Below are positions 8,146 through 15,903 of a DNA stretch of 21,743 nucleotides, piece after piece. Below the pieces are notes generated by a model. The model worked only from the letters and a program-made list of their open reading frames with translations, did no database searches and had not been told where the DNA came from. How positions within the stretch are numbered: position 1 is the stretch's first letter; every line of letters begins with the position of its first letter. The position numbers were made by a program, and so were the translations under genes. The stretch spans positions 1-21,743 of the forward strand of contig DASZCR010000014.1 in assembly GCA_035942915.1 (NCBI GenBank), in the 5' to 3' direction. The stretch is from DASZCR01 sp035942915 (GTDB lineage: Bacteria > Acidobacteriota > Blastocatellia > Pyrinomonadales > Pyrinomonadaceae).

Positions 8146-8709
8146 CTATTCTCGACGCGCGAGCGAGGCGCGTATCTCGTCGGCCGTCAGTTCGACGAGC
8201 CGCGCGCCGGTGAACATCTCTTCGCCGGTCACATCGCGGACGACGAAGGGCGGCGCGACGAAGTTCGCCAACTCCTCATCGCTCGCAAACTCGGTCTCGG
8301 CGAGGATGAGTCCGCGCAGGTCGCCGAGGAAAACGTCTACGGTGTAGCGTCGGCCTTCATGCTCGTAAGGGTAGCGGTTCTTGCGCAGTTCATTGCCCTC
8401 GAAGACGGAGAGGACTTCGTACTCGTAAGCGTCGAGATAGATGTTGGTGATGAGCGTGCGCGAGAAGTCTTGCGGGTCTGGCGCAAACTTCTGCGTCAGC
8501 TTGAGCGTCCACTCGTTGGTGCGGGGCACGCGCACTTTGCGGAGGCGCAGGCGCGTGCCCGTCAGGTAGTTGTCTGTGATTTGCAGGTGCTCGGCTTGCA
8601 GCGTCAGTCCCGGCGGAAGCTCGCGCAGGATGAAACGGCGTTCGCGCTCGACGCGCGCGTACTTCTCCGAATAGGTCGCGCCGACGCGCCCCGTGCCGAT
8701 GCCCTTCAT
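8146..8709 (-). CDS. CYTH domain protein (triphosphate-tunnel metalloenzyme superfamily)
   Basis: This is a 187-residue protein of single-domain CYTH length. The signature near the N-terminus is E21-R-E23-R-R25 (VERERRF), the ExExK motif with Arg for the last Lys. Further alternating charged strands follow: LRLRKVR, EWTLKLTQKF, TVDVFLGDLRGLILAETEF. These are the tunnel-lining Arg/Lys and Glu positions expected in class IV adenylyl cyclases, thiamine triphosphatases and inorganic triphosphatases. The reaction cannot be assigned from sequence; a triphosphate-hydrolysing role is the default. The start is the ATG at 8709, which overlaps the aconitase-family stop by 4 nt (ATGA); upstream in-frame sequence is Arg-rich and lies inside the neighbouring gene. 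Translational coupling with that gene is likely. Confidence 0.83.
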   Translation of the reverse strand: MKGIGTGRVGATYSEKYARVERERRFILRELPPGLTLQAEHLQITDNYLTGTRLRLRKVRVPRTNEWTLKLTQKFAPDPQDFSRTLITNIYLDAYEYEVLSVFEGNELRKNRYPYEHEGRRYTVDVFLGDLRGLILAETEFASDEELANFVAPPFVVRDVTGEEMFTGARLVELTADEIRASLARRE

Positions 8710-10712
8710 GCCCCGACCAACTCCTGCGACTCCTGCTCCTTGAGGAACTCTTCGGGTTCGACGATGCGCCCGGCAATGGCCGACGCGGCGACGACGTAAG
8801 GCGAGGCGAGATAGACTTTGCCCGGCCCGCTGCGACCGGGGAAGTTGCGATTCTGCGCGCTGACGGTGACTTCGTCGGGCGTGCGCGATGCGCCCGGCCC
8901 GGCGTTGATGCACGCGCCGCAGGAGGGGTCAATCAACTCCGCGCCCGCGCGCTCGAAGATTTCGATGTAGCCGCGCTCGCGCGCGTACTGCTTAATCTTC
9001 TGCGAGCCGAACTGTAGATAGAGGTGGACGCCGGGCGCGACCCTCCGGCCTTGCTCGACGGCGCGCGACAGCACGGCTGCGTACATGTCCATGTCGGCCA
9101 TCTTCCCGCCCGTGCATGAGCCGCCGTAAGCGGAATTTATTCTGACCTCCTCAGTCAGTTCGCTGATAGGCAGACCGTTGCGCGGGTCGCCCGGCGTCGC
9201 CACCATCGGGCGAATCTCCGAGAGGTCAATCTCGAAGGTCGCGGCGTACTCTGCGTCTTCGTCGCTCTTTAAGAATCCTTTGCGAATCTCTTCTTCGCTG
9301 AGGCCGCGCGTTTTCAACAGGTAGTCGAGCGTCACTTCGTCTGGCTCGATGATGCCGGTCGTGCCTCCGGCTTCGACGGCCATGTTCGTCAGCGTCGCGC
9401 GCTCGTCAATGGACATGCCCTTGAGTCCCTCGCCCGCGAACTCAAGCACCTGACCGATGCCTTTGCCCTGCTTCATGTAATCGGTGGCGAGGATGACGAG
9501 CATCACGTCCTTAGCTGACACATCGGGGCGACGCTCGCCCTTGAGCACGAAGCGGACGGTTTCGGGAACTTTGACGCGGATGTCTTTCGTGTACCACGCG
9601 TTCGCCATGTCGGTCGAACCGACGCCGAAGGCGAAGCAGCCGAGGACTCCGGCCATGCAGGTGTGCGAGTCTGTGCCGATGACGAGTTGGCCGGGCAGCG
9701 CGATGTCTTCGACGACGGCGTTATGACAGATGGCCTCCGAGCCGTGCTCCTCCGTCCCGCCGTAGAGGCGGATGCCCTGCTCCTCTGTAAAACTCTGCTG
9801 CGTCTCGGCGAGGCCGTCGGCGCGTTCGAGCAGCCCCATCTTCTTCTTGTCGTCCGACATGACGCGTCCGAGGAAGGTCAGGTGGTCGCGGAAGGCATAG
9901 ACCGATTCCGGCTCCGTGACGCGCGCATCTTTGCCGAGAGACTGTTTGAAGAGCGATTCGGCCATCGGCGTAACGTACTCGTGCGAGAAGCGCACGTCGG
10001 CGATGGCGAAGAGCGCGTCGCCCCGTTTGACGGCCTCGACGCCGACCTCTCCGGCGCGCACGAAGGCATGACGCGCGATGATTTTCTCGACGATGTTCAT
10101 CGGCCGCCACTTCGTCTCAAGCGGCGGCGGCGCGACCTCACCGGCGAGCCGCGCCTTGTTGTAGTTGAAGAGGCCGCCGTACTCGACGATGTCGCGCGAG
10201 ATGGGGTCGAGGCCGCGCGTGAACTCGGAGAGCGGAATCTCTTCGCCGCGCCGGATGCGTTCGATGAGACCGAAATCGGTGGAAGTCAAAAGCCCGATGT
10301 TCTGCGAGTTCTGACCGTAGATTTTCTCGATGGTGCGCGCGATGACGAGTTCGACACCCGCCCACTTCTCCGCGTAGGGCGCTGTTTCGCGCGACGAGCC
10401 GCAACCCTTCGAGAGTCCTGAGACGACGACCGAGAAGCCGCCCTCTTTAACCTCGTCTTTGCGCACGGCCTGCTCGCGCATACCGACGTAGACGTACTCG
10501 CCCAGCGTCTCGTCGTAGTAGAAGCAGACCCAGCCGGGCGTAATCTCGTCGGTCGAGATGTTGTTCATCAAAGGCAGTGCCGGGTCGTAGTCGAGCGTCT
10601 CGCCCGCTTCGAGTTGGCGGCGGATAAGTGAGGTGTCTTCGGTCAGAAACAGGATGCGCCCGCCGAACCTCACGCGGTCGGGTCGCTTGGCAATCTTCTC
10701 TCCCAAGGTCAT
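8706..10712 (-). CDS. Aconitase / 3-isopropylmalate dehydratase family enzyme, swivel domain fused N-terminally
   Basis: This 668-residue protein joins both halves of a hydro-lyase in one chain. Residues about 15-165 are the swivel (small-subunit) domain, with NNISTDEITP at 50-59 and GCGSSRETAP at 103-112. Residues about 205-655 are the catalytic large-subunit domains: GTDSHT at 346-351, GSCTGG at 531-536 and DPSCGACINAG at 596-606. The expected [4Fe-4S] ligands are Cys533, Cys598 and Cys601. NRNFPGRSGPG at 621-631 is the usual substrate-binding segment. Swivel-first order is that of AcnB, but the N-terminal HEAT-like domain of AcnB is absent. Substrate (citrate, isopropylmalate or homocitrate-type) cannot be fixed from sequence; no other leucine or TCA gene is adjacent. 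GAGGAG lies 6 nt upstream of the ATG. It heads the unit containing the CYTH gene. Confidence 0.87.
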   Translation of the reverse strand: MTLGEKIAKRPDRVRFGGRILFLTEDTSLIRRQLEAGETLDYDPALPLMNNISTDEITPGWVCFYYDETLGEYVYVGMREQAVRKDEVKEGGFSVVVSGLSKGCGSSRETAPYAEKWAGVELVIARTIEKIYGQNSQNIGLLTSTDFGLIERIRRGEEIPLSEFTRGLDPISRDIVEYGGLFNYNKARLAGEVAPPPLETKWRPMNIVEKIIARHAFVRAGEVGVEAVKRGDALFAIADVRFSHEYVTPMAESLFKQSLGKDARVTEPESVYAFRDHLTFLGRVMSDDKKKMGLLERADGLAETQQSFTEEQGIRLYGGTEEHGSEAICHNAVVEDIALPGQLVIGTDSHTCMAGVLGCFAFGVGSTDMANAWYTKDIRVKVPETVRFVLKGERRPDVSAKDVMLVILATDYMKQGKGIGQVLEFAGEGLKGMSIDERATLTNMAVEAGGTTGIIEPDEVTLDYLLKTRGLSEEEIRKGFLKSDEDAEYAATFEIDLSEIRPMVATPGDPRNGLPISELTEEVRINSAYGGSCTGGKMADMDMYAAVLSRAVEQGRRVAPGVHLYLQFGSQKIKQYARERGYIEIFERAGAELIDPSCGACINAGPGASRTPDEVTVSAQNRNFPGRSGPGKVYLASPYVVAASAIAGRIVEPEEFLKEQESQELVGA

Positions 10713-10759
10713 GCTTGCTCCTCTGTCAGGCGAACGATTTCGGGAATGATGTATCTCAG

Positions 10760-10765
10760 ATTATA
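10760..10765 (-). promoter_or_regulatory. Putative -10 element upstream of the aconitase-family gene
   Basis: The minus strand carries a perfect TATAAT hexamer in the 106-nt gap between the amidase stop and the aconitase-family ATG, about 48 nt before the start codon. The gap is otherwise GC-rich, so the hexamer stands out. No clear TTGACA-like box is present 16-18 nt upstream, so the call rests on the -10 and its position. Confidence 0.42.
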
Positions 10766-10818
10766 ACCGAACCGGCGCGAAACGCGGAGCGAGGCGCAAA
10801 GCAGACGCAAGGGGTGAT

Positions 10819-12408
10819 TTAAAGAAGCTCCGGGAGCGGCGGGCGCGCGGGATAGTCGGGTTGAGCGGAGAAGTGTTCTTCGAGGGCGGACATCAAAGCC
10901 AGCGCAATCTCTTCGCGCCAGTGGCGCGCGACGACCTGCACGCCGACGGGTAGCCCCGCGCTGCCGCGCTCGGCTTTGAGCGCCGCGCGTTCGACGAGGT
11001 CGCGGCGCGGCGCGCGGTCAGTCTCCTCGCTCGCGCGGACGCGCGTGGCGGCGACGACCCCGGCGGGCATTCCGAGCAGATTGTAGAGACTCGTGTAGCT
11101 GATGGAATCGACGAGGTAGAAGCTGCCGCCGTGCGGCACGGCCGGGACGGCTTCGACGGGACAGAGAATCGCGTCGAAGCGTCCGGCGTCGAGCGACTCG
11201 ATGAAGCGCGCGCGATATTGCCTGCGGTCTGAGACGGCCTGCCAGTACTCGTCCACGTGCTGCCGCCCCATCAGGCGCGCGCTCTCGGCGAGGTATTTCT
11301 GGCCGAGCAGGGAAAGCTCCCACGCGCCGATGCGGAGGAGGCTGCGCGGCAGCCCGAAGGTACGCAGAAAGATGTTGATGCGCCAGTCGCGCGGGTCGCG
11401 CCCGACAATGCGACGTGCGACGCGCGTCGCATCGGCGAAGAGCAGCCGACGGTAGATGCGCCATGCCTCGCGCACATCGGGCGGTGTCCATTCTTCAACT
11501 TCGACGCCGCGCGCGGCCAGCGCACGTGCCGCCGCATCGACGGCGCGACGCGCGGCGGGCGCAGGACGGATGACGCCGTTGTCTGTGTAGAAGGCGACGC
11601 GCAAGCCTGCGAGTGAGACGGCCGCAGGGTCGCGCCAGGCGACGGGCGGCACGGAGGGGTCTATGGCTTCCTGTCCGGGCGCGGCCAGTATCCTCATGGC
11701 GAGCGAGAGGTCTGCGACGCTGCGCGCGAGCGGGCCGGGCTGGCAGATGATAGCCTCCTGACCGGGGAACACATCGACGTGGCCGCGCATCGTCAGGCGC
11801 GTCGAGGTCGGCTTGAGCGAATGGATGCCGCAGGCGTTGGCGGGCAGACGCACGCTGCCGCCGATGTCGCTTCCCAGACTAAGCGGCGCGCCGCCCGACG
11901 CGACCGTGGCCGCGCACCCGCCGCTCGACCCGCCCACCGCACGCTCCAAGTTCCAAGGGTTATTCGTGCGGCCGTAGACGGGGTTGTCCGTCTCGTTGAG
12001 CATCACGAGTTGCGGCACGTTGGTCTTGCCGAGGATGACCGCGCCCGCTTCGCGCAGGCGCGCAACGGTCGGCGCGTCCGACTCGGCCTTGTGCGAAGCG
12101 CGCGAGGCGAGGCCGACGGTCGAGGGCAAGCCTTGCACGTCGTAAGACTCTTTGATGGTGATGGGCACGCCGTCGAGCAGGCCGGAGGGTTCGCCGCGTG
12201 CGCGCCGCGCGTCGGCGAGGTCTGCTTCCTTGCGCGCTTCGGCGAAGCGTTCGACGACGAACGAGTTGAGACGCGGATTGACCTGCTCGATGCGCCGGAC
12301 GAGCGCCTCGACGGCCTCGCGCGAGGAGACTTCGCCGGAAGCAATCGAGCGCGCCAGTTCGTCGGCGCTCAACTCGGTAATGTCTGTCGCTGCGATGCGT
12401 GTCGCCAT
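10819..12408 (-). CDS. Amidase signature family hydrolase, FAAH-like
   Basis: This 529-residue protein has the full amidase-signature catalytic triad: Lys86 in PITIKESYD, cis-Ser161 in GGSSGG (159-164) and nucleophile Ser185 in SDIGGSVRLPA. The 24-residue spacing from cis-Ser to nucleophile equals that of fatty-acid amide hydrolase. The following GIHSLKPTSTRLT and PGPLARSVADL segments are also FAAH-like rather than GatA-like. No GatB or GatC gene is present, so a role in tRNA amidation is unlikely. It should hydrolyse an amide or ester bond of an unknown small molecule; there is no clear signal peptide. The ATG at 12408 was chosen over a GTG at 12453, which would overlap the VWA gene; neither has a strong ribosome binding site. 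It lies 17 nt downstream of the VWA stop, so co-transcription is likely. Confidence 0.84.
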   Translation of the reverse strand: MATRIAATDITELSADELARSIASGEVSSREAVEALVRRIEQVNPRLNSFVVERFAEARKEADLADARRARGEPSGLLDGVPITIKESYDVQGLPSTVGLASRASHKAESDAPTVARLREAGAVILGKTNVPQLVMLNETDNPVYGRTNNPWNLERAVGGSSGGCAATVASGGAPLSLGSDIGGSVRLPANACGIHSLKPTSTRLTMRGHVDVFPGQEAIICQPGPLARSVADLSLAMRILAAPGQEAIDPSVPPVAWRDPAAVSLAGLRVAFYTDNGVIRPAPAARRAVDAAARALAARGVEVEEWTPPDVREAWRIYRRLLFADATRVARRIVGRDPRDWRINIFLRTFGLPRSLLRIGAWELSLLGQKYLAESARLMGRQHVDEYWQAVSDRRQYRARFIESLDAGRFDAILCPVEAVPAVPHGGSFYLVDSISYTSLYNLLGMPAGVVAATRVRASEETDRAPRRDLVERAALKAERGSAGLPVGVQVVARHWREEIALALMSALEEHFSAQPDYPARPPLPELL

Positions 12409-12425
12409 AGGTTCGCGCGTAGTTT

Positions 12426-14867
12426 TCACTTGACGATGTCGAAGTCTATCCACTGCGTAGCGACGCGCTGATTCTCTTTAGCCAGTTTGTCAACCACGAC
12501 CACCTGAAGCACATAGTCGCCGGGCGTCAGGTCGCTGCCCAGTTGGAGAGAGCCTCCGGCGACGAGCCGCTTCAACTCCTTTTGCGTCGAGGCGTTGAAC
12601 TCGTTGGCGCGTCCGGCGTAGACGAGTTGACCGTCGCGGAAGAGCCGCACCTGCGTTTCGAGTTGCGGGCGGCGGGTCGCCTTATCAAGCTGCGCGTTGT
12701 AGATGAGGTAGCCGTATTCGAGCACCATCCCGCGTTGCAGCCTGCGCCCGGCCGGGCCTGAATGCGGGTCGCTCTCATCGACGCGCCCGTTCGTCGTGCT
12801 TTGCACCTCCTGCGCTGTCAAACTCGTCGCGGCCGACGCGGCGGCGGCGGCCTGCGCCCCGCCGACCTTGAGGTTCTGCGCGCCTGTCGCGCGCACGCCG
12901 CGCAGGGTCACGCCGGAGAGCGTGAGGCGTCCCTTTTTGACATTGGGGATGTCAACGAACTGATTGGCCGAGCCGATGCGCGCCGTCAGTGCGTCGCGGA
13001 CGGCGATGCGCAGTTGATAGCCGCCCGGTTTCTTAATCGGCAACGTGACGATGTAGACGAGACCGGCTTCGAGCGCGCGCTGGTACTCGTTTTCGGCGAT
13101 GCGTATTTGATAAGGGCGGTCGTCCTGGTCAATCACTTTCCCGTTATCGTCGAAGGTGACGGCCATGATTTCGATGGCGGCGCGACGCGTCCCGTCGGGT
13201 TCGAGTTTGAAGAGGAGGTCGCGCGTGTCGATGTGCAGGAGCGACTGCGTGAAGGGGCCTTTCTCCAAATCGTAGCCGAACATCGAGGACATCCGCAGGC
13301 GCACGTCTCCGGCGTTGAAGGGCGAGGTCAGCGCAGCGAACATCTGCTCGGTCGGCGTGCGACGCACCTGACGCGCTTCGGCGTCCGTGTAACCGTAGAA
13401 GCCTGTGCGCGTGCGCGCCTGCGCGCCGGGTCGGCGAACTTTGACGGTGATGTTGTGAAAGCCGCGACGGCCGTTCTGCGCTTTGAAGGTCGAGTCGTCC
13501 GGGCGATAGCCGATGAGGTAGTAGCCCGATTGGTCGTTGAGGACGCGGCGCAGCGAGTGGCCGACATCGTTGCTGTTTTTGACGAGGAAGCCGCCGGTCT
13601 GCGTGGCGAGGAAACTGAGTCCGTGCTGCGACTCGAAGAACTCGCTGCGACGGTCGGCGATGGAGCCTTCGATGTCGGCATGGTGCTGCGCGTAAGGGTC
13701 TGCGACGCGCGACTTCATCTGTCTGACCTGTGCGGCCGCCTTTTCCTCCCCGACTTTGGTCACGTCGCCGAGGCCGGGTGCGCCGCCGAACGCGCCGATG
13801 GGGCCGCTCAGGTCGTCGGCCGCCGTCATGCCGAAAATCTGTAGACCGCGCGGGTCAATCGTGTAGAAGACGACCGAGGCGCGGCGCGCGAGGTCGGTCA
13901 GGCGACGCAGGCTGTCAACGACGCGCACGTTGCCGGGGTCTTCCGTGTAGAGTTTGAAGCCGTCGGAGAAGAGCACGACCGACTTGCGTCCGGGCAAATC
14001 CTTGAGGCCGCGCACGATGAAGTTGAGCGCGCCGAGCGTGCCGACCGAGAAGAGCTCTTCGCGGAATTGGTCGAGTTGCTGCCCCGGCCGATACTCGTCG
14101 GAGGTGATGGTGTAGCGGTCTGTCTTGAGATGGTCGCCGGGGTCGCGCGCGAGCGTGATTTCGCCGCCGCCGATGGGCGCGAAGGTGCTGACGGAACTGC
14201 GGCTGCTGAGGTTGTAGCGAACGCGGTCGATGGCGGCGTGGAGCAGTCGTTTGTCGGAGGTGAACTGTTGCAGCGCGCCCATGCCTGCGCCGGTGCGGAT
14301 GACGGCGACGAGGTCGCCCGGCTGCATCTGTTCATCGACGAACTTGCGCAGGGCGTGGCGCACCTGCGTCGAGCTTTCGTGCGAAAGGCCGAGGTCGTCG
14401 ACGACGAGCGCGACGGTGCGTCGCACCTGTTCGGGACGCAGGCGCACGGGCGGCACAGGCGGCGGCACTTTGCCCGTCGAGAGCGGAGCGGCGTTGACGG
14501 GCGGCGTCGTCACGGTCGGGTTGCCGGAGGACGCGTTGTAGCTGACGTAAGAGAAGTTGGTTATCTTTTGCAGACGGCCGTCTTCATAGACTTCAAAGTC
14601 TTCGGGTCGGAGGTCTGAAATCTGTCGTCCCTTGTCGTCCGTCACGTTCACGTCGAGTTGGACGAGATTGACGGAGATGCTCACCACGTCGTCCTTGCCG
14701 GGCGTCTTTGCGTCCTCGTCGTCGCGCTGCTGTTGTTGCTGCTGCTGCTGTTGCTGTGGCGGCGGCTGCGTTGTCGGCGCAGGCGTGGTCGGTGTAGATG
14801 TTTGCTGTGCGAGAGTCGAGGTCAGCAGAGACGAGGCGAGCAGCCAGACAGGGAAATGCTTTTTCAT
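12426..14867 (-). CDS. Secreted VWA-domain protein of the VWFA-related Acidobacterial family
   Basis: This 813-residue protein starts with a signal peptide (MKKHFPVWLLASSLLTSTLA) and a Pro/Thr/Gln-rich linker with ten consecutive Gln. Residues about 61-108 hold the family's lead-in domain (VQLDVNVTDDKGRQISDLRP, then EDFEVYEDG). The VWA domain starts near 151 with TVALVVDDLGLS; the metal-site DxSxS motif is degenerate (D157-D-L-G-L-S). KSVVLFSDGF and VVFYTIDPRGL are further VWA core strands. The long C-terminal part (about 480-813) looks beta-rich and ends in a repeated-strand region about extracting a readout of growth: QLRIAVRDALTARIGSANQF and YVLQVVVVDKLAKENQRVAT. The family is expanded in Acidobacteriota; its role is unknown, presumably extracytoplasmic protein binding. 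The ATG has GAGG 7 nt upstream. The amidase follows at 17 nt. Confidence 0.85.
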   Translation of the reverse strand: MKKHFPVWLLASSLLTSTLAQQTSTPTTPAPTTQPPPQQQQQQQQQQRDDEDAKTPGKDDVVSISVNLVQLDVNVTDDKGRQISDLRPEDFEVYEDGRLQKITNFSYVSYNASSGNPTVTTPPVNAAPLSTGKVPPPVPPVRLRPEQVRRTVALVVDDLGLSHESSTQVRHALRKFVDEQMQPGDLVAVIRTGAGMGALQQFTSDKRLLHAAIDRVRYNLSSRSSVSTFAPIGGGEITLARDPGDHLKTDRYTITSDEYRPGQQLDQFREELFSVGTLGALNFIVRGLKDLPGRKSVVLFSDGFKLYTEDPGNVRVVDSLRRLTDLARRASVVFYTIDPRGLQIFGMTAADDLSGPIGAFGGAPGLGDVTKVGEEKAAAQVRQMKSRVADPYAQHHADIEGSIADRRSEFFESQHGLSFLATQTGGFLVKNSNDVGHSLRRVLNDQSGYYLIGYRPDDSTFKAQNGRRGFHNITVKVRRPGAQARTRTGFYGYTDAEARQVRRTPTEQMFAALTSPFNAGDVRLRMSSMFGYDLEKGPFTQSLLHIDTRDLLFKLEPDGTRRAAIEIMAVTFDDNGKVIDQDDRPYQIRIAENEYQRALEAGLVYIVTLPIKKPGGYQLRIAVRDALTARIGSANQFVDIPNVKKGRLTLSGVTLRGVRATGAQNLKVGGAQAAAAASAATSLTAQEVQSTTNGRVDESDPHSGPAGRRLQRGMVLEYGYLIYNAQLDKATRRPQLETQVRLFRDGQLVYAGRANEFNASTQKELKRLVAGGSLQLGSDLTPGDYVLQVVVVDKLAKENQRVATQWIDFDIVK
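14727..14756 (-). repeat. CAG/CAA microsatellite encoding ten glutamines
   Basis: Ten consecutive Gln codons (CAG CAA CAG CAG CAG CAG CAA CAA CAG CAG on the minus strand) encode the poly-Gln run at residues 38-47 of the VWA protein, just after a PPP run. The CAG/CAA mix partly interrupts the repeat. Length change in whole triplets would keep the frame and only alter linker length. Confidence 0.85.
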
Positions 14868-14926
14868 TTCAAGACCTCACATCGCGGAAGCGGGGCGTGT
14901 AGATTGAAGGCTTGACGGGGAGACGA

Positions 14927-14954
14927 CCTTCAGACCTCTGTGGCGGGCTGAAGG
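14927..14954. repeat. Short inverted repeat upstream of the VWA gene
   Basis: CCTTCAG at 14927-14933 pairs with CTGAAGG at 14948-14954 across a 14-nt loop. A further direct copy of TGAAGG lies at 14905-14910. The site is about 60-90 nt upstream of the VWA start, in the 190-nt gap after the TorD-like gene. It could be an operator or a weak hairpin; no T-run follows on either side, so it is not a typical intrinsic terminator. Confidence 0.3.
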
Positions 14955-15057
14955 ATACTCCTGCCGGACGGCGCGCGTCTATAGTCAAAGGCAGTCTCGC
15001 AACAGAGCGAAACGGCGGTCGAAGTAGTTGGAGCGGTGGAGGACTTCTGCTCTGTCA

Positions 15058-15903
15058 TTACGAAACCAATTCGCGCAGGAGCGCGGCCGACCTGCGTGCC
15101 TTGTCTTCCCAGACGCGCGCGATGAGGGCGAAGGGTTCGCGCAGGTTGGCGTGTCGCTGCGCGGCCGAGTCGGCCTCTGCGGCCAGCCACGAGAGCGTCG
15201 CGCGTGCGTCCTGACCGAAGAGCGAGTTGAGCACGAACTTGCGCTCGCCGATGCGCGCGCCGAGAGAGAGGCCGCGCGCGGCGCGACGGAGGTCTGAGCG
15301 CACGATAATCATGCCGCTGCGCGCGGGCGCAAGAAGCGTCTGGATGAACTCTGCGGCCGTCGTCTCGCGCGGGTCTGCCAGACCCAACTCGTCGCGCAGT
15401 TGAAGCGGCAGGGTCTCGACGCCGTCGAGGTCGCGCGCCTCCTCTTCGAGAGCGTCTAAGAGAACTGCTCCCCAACGTCTGTAGAAGGGCGGCGCGATGG
15501 TCTGAAGTTTTTCGAGATAGACGGGCAGCCAGCTAGAGAGGTGTTCCCAGAGGAACGCGCGCCGCGCGCTGCGCCAACTCGCGCGCCGCTCCGGCACACG
15601 CTCCTGTCGCTCGAATTCGGCGAGCCGCGCATAGAGCGCGAGCAACACTGAGAGGTGGTCAACGTCTGCGGGCGGCGTCCGGTTGAGCGCGCGCCAGAAG
15701 CCCGCGACGCGGTCGCGCGCCTCGCCGCCCATCATCCCCTCCGCGCCGAGATAGACGGAGGCGTAAGGATAAAGCTCGAAGTCGAACAGTTCTGTGTGCT
15801 CGCTCGGCGTCGGCGCACGACCGAGTTCGAGCGCCTCTGCGAGCCGCGCCGTCTCGACCGACGGCCGCTCACACAAGACGGCCAGCGCGCGAAACAGTTC
15901 CAT
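15058..15903 (-). CDS. TorD/DmsD-family molybdoenzyme maturation chaperone
   Basis: This 281-residue, mostly helical protein is a little longer than typical TorD. Family-like segments are FELYPYASVYLGAEGMMGG near residues 40-58, the PPADVDHLSVLLALYARLAE segment that carries the conserved DH(L) motif, and a long helix LWEHLSSWLPVYLEKL. Such proteins hold the apo-catalytic subunit and help insert the molybdopterin guanine dinucleotide cofactor. The start was fixed by context: TGATG makes the ATG at 15903 overlap the stop of the molybdenum subunit by 1 nt, implying translational coupling, while the longer frame upstream is Arg-rich shadow sequence. The C-terminal third (about 180-281) is less recognisable and could include a second small helical domain. 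The partner is almost certainly the adjacent catalytic subunit. Confidence 0.78.
   Translation of the reverse strand: MELFRALAVLCERPSVETARLAEALELGRAPTPSEHTELFDFELYPYASVYLGAEGMMGGEARDRVAGFWRALNRTPPADVDHLSVLLALYARLAEFERQERVPERRASWRSARRAFLWEHLSSWLPVYLEKLQTIAPPFYRRWGAVLLDALEEEARDLDGVETLPLQLRDELGLADPRETTAAEFIQTLLAPARSGMIIVRSDLRRAARGLSLGARIGERKFVLNSLFGQDARATLSWLAAEADSAAQRHANLREPFALIARVWEDKARRSAALLRELVS

Noticed and set aside
8710..8913. N-terminal extension of the CYTH frame to 8913
   Set aside because: The extra 68 residues are Arg/His-rich and lie within the aconitase-family gene; the ATGA overlap marks the true start.
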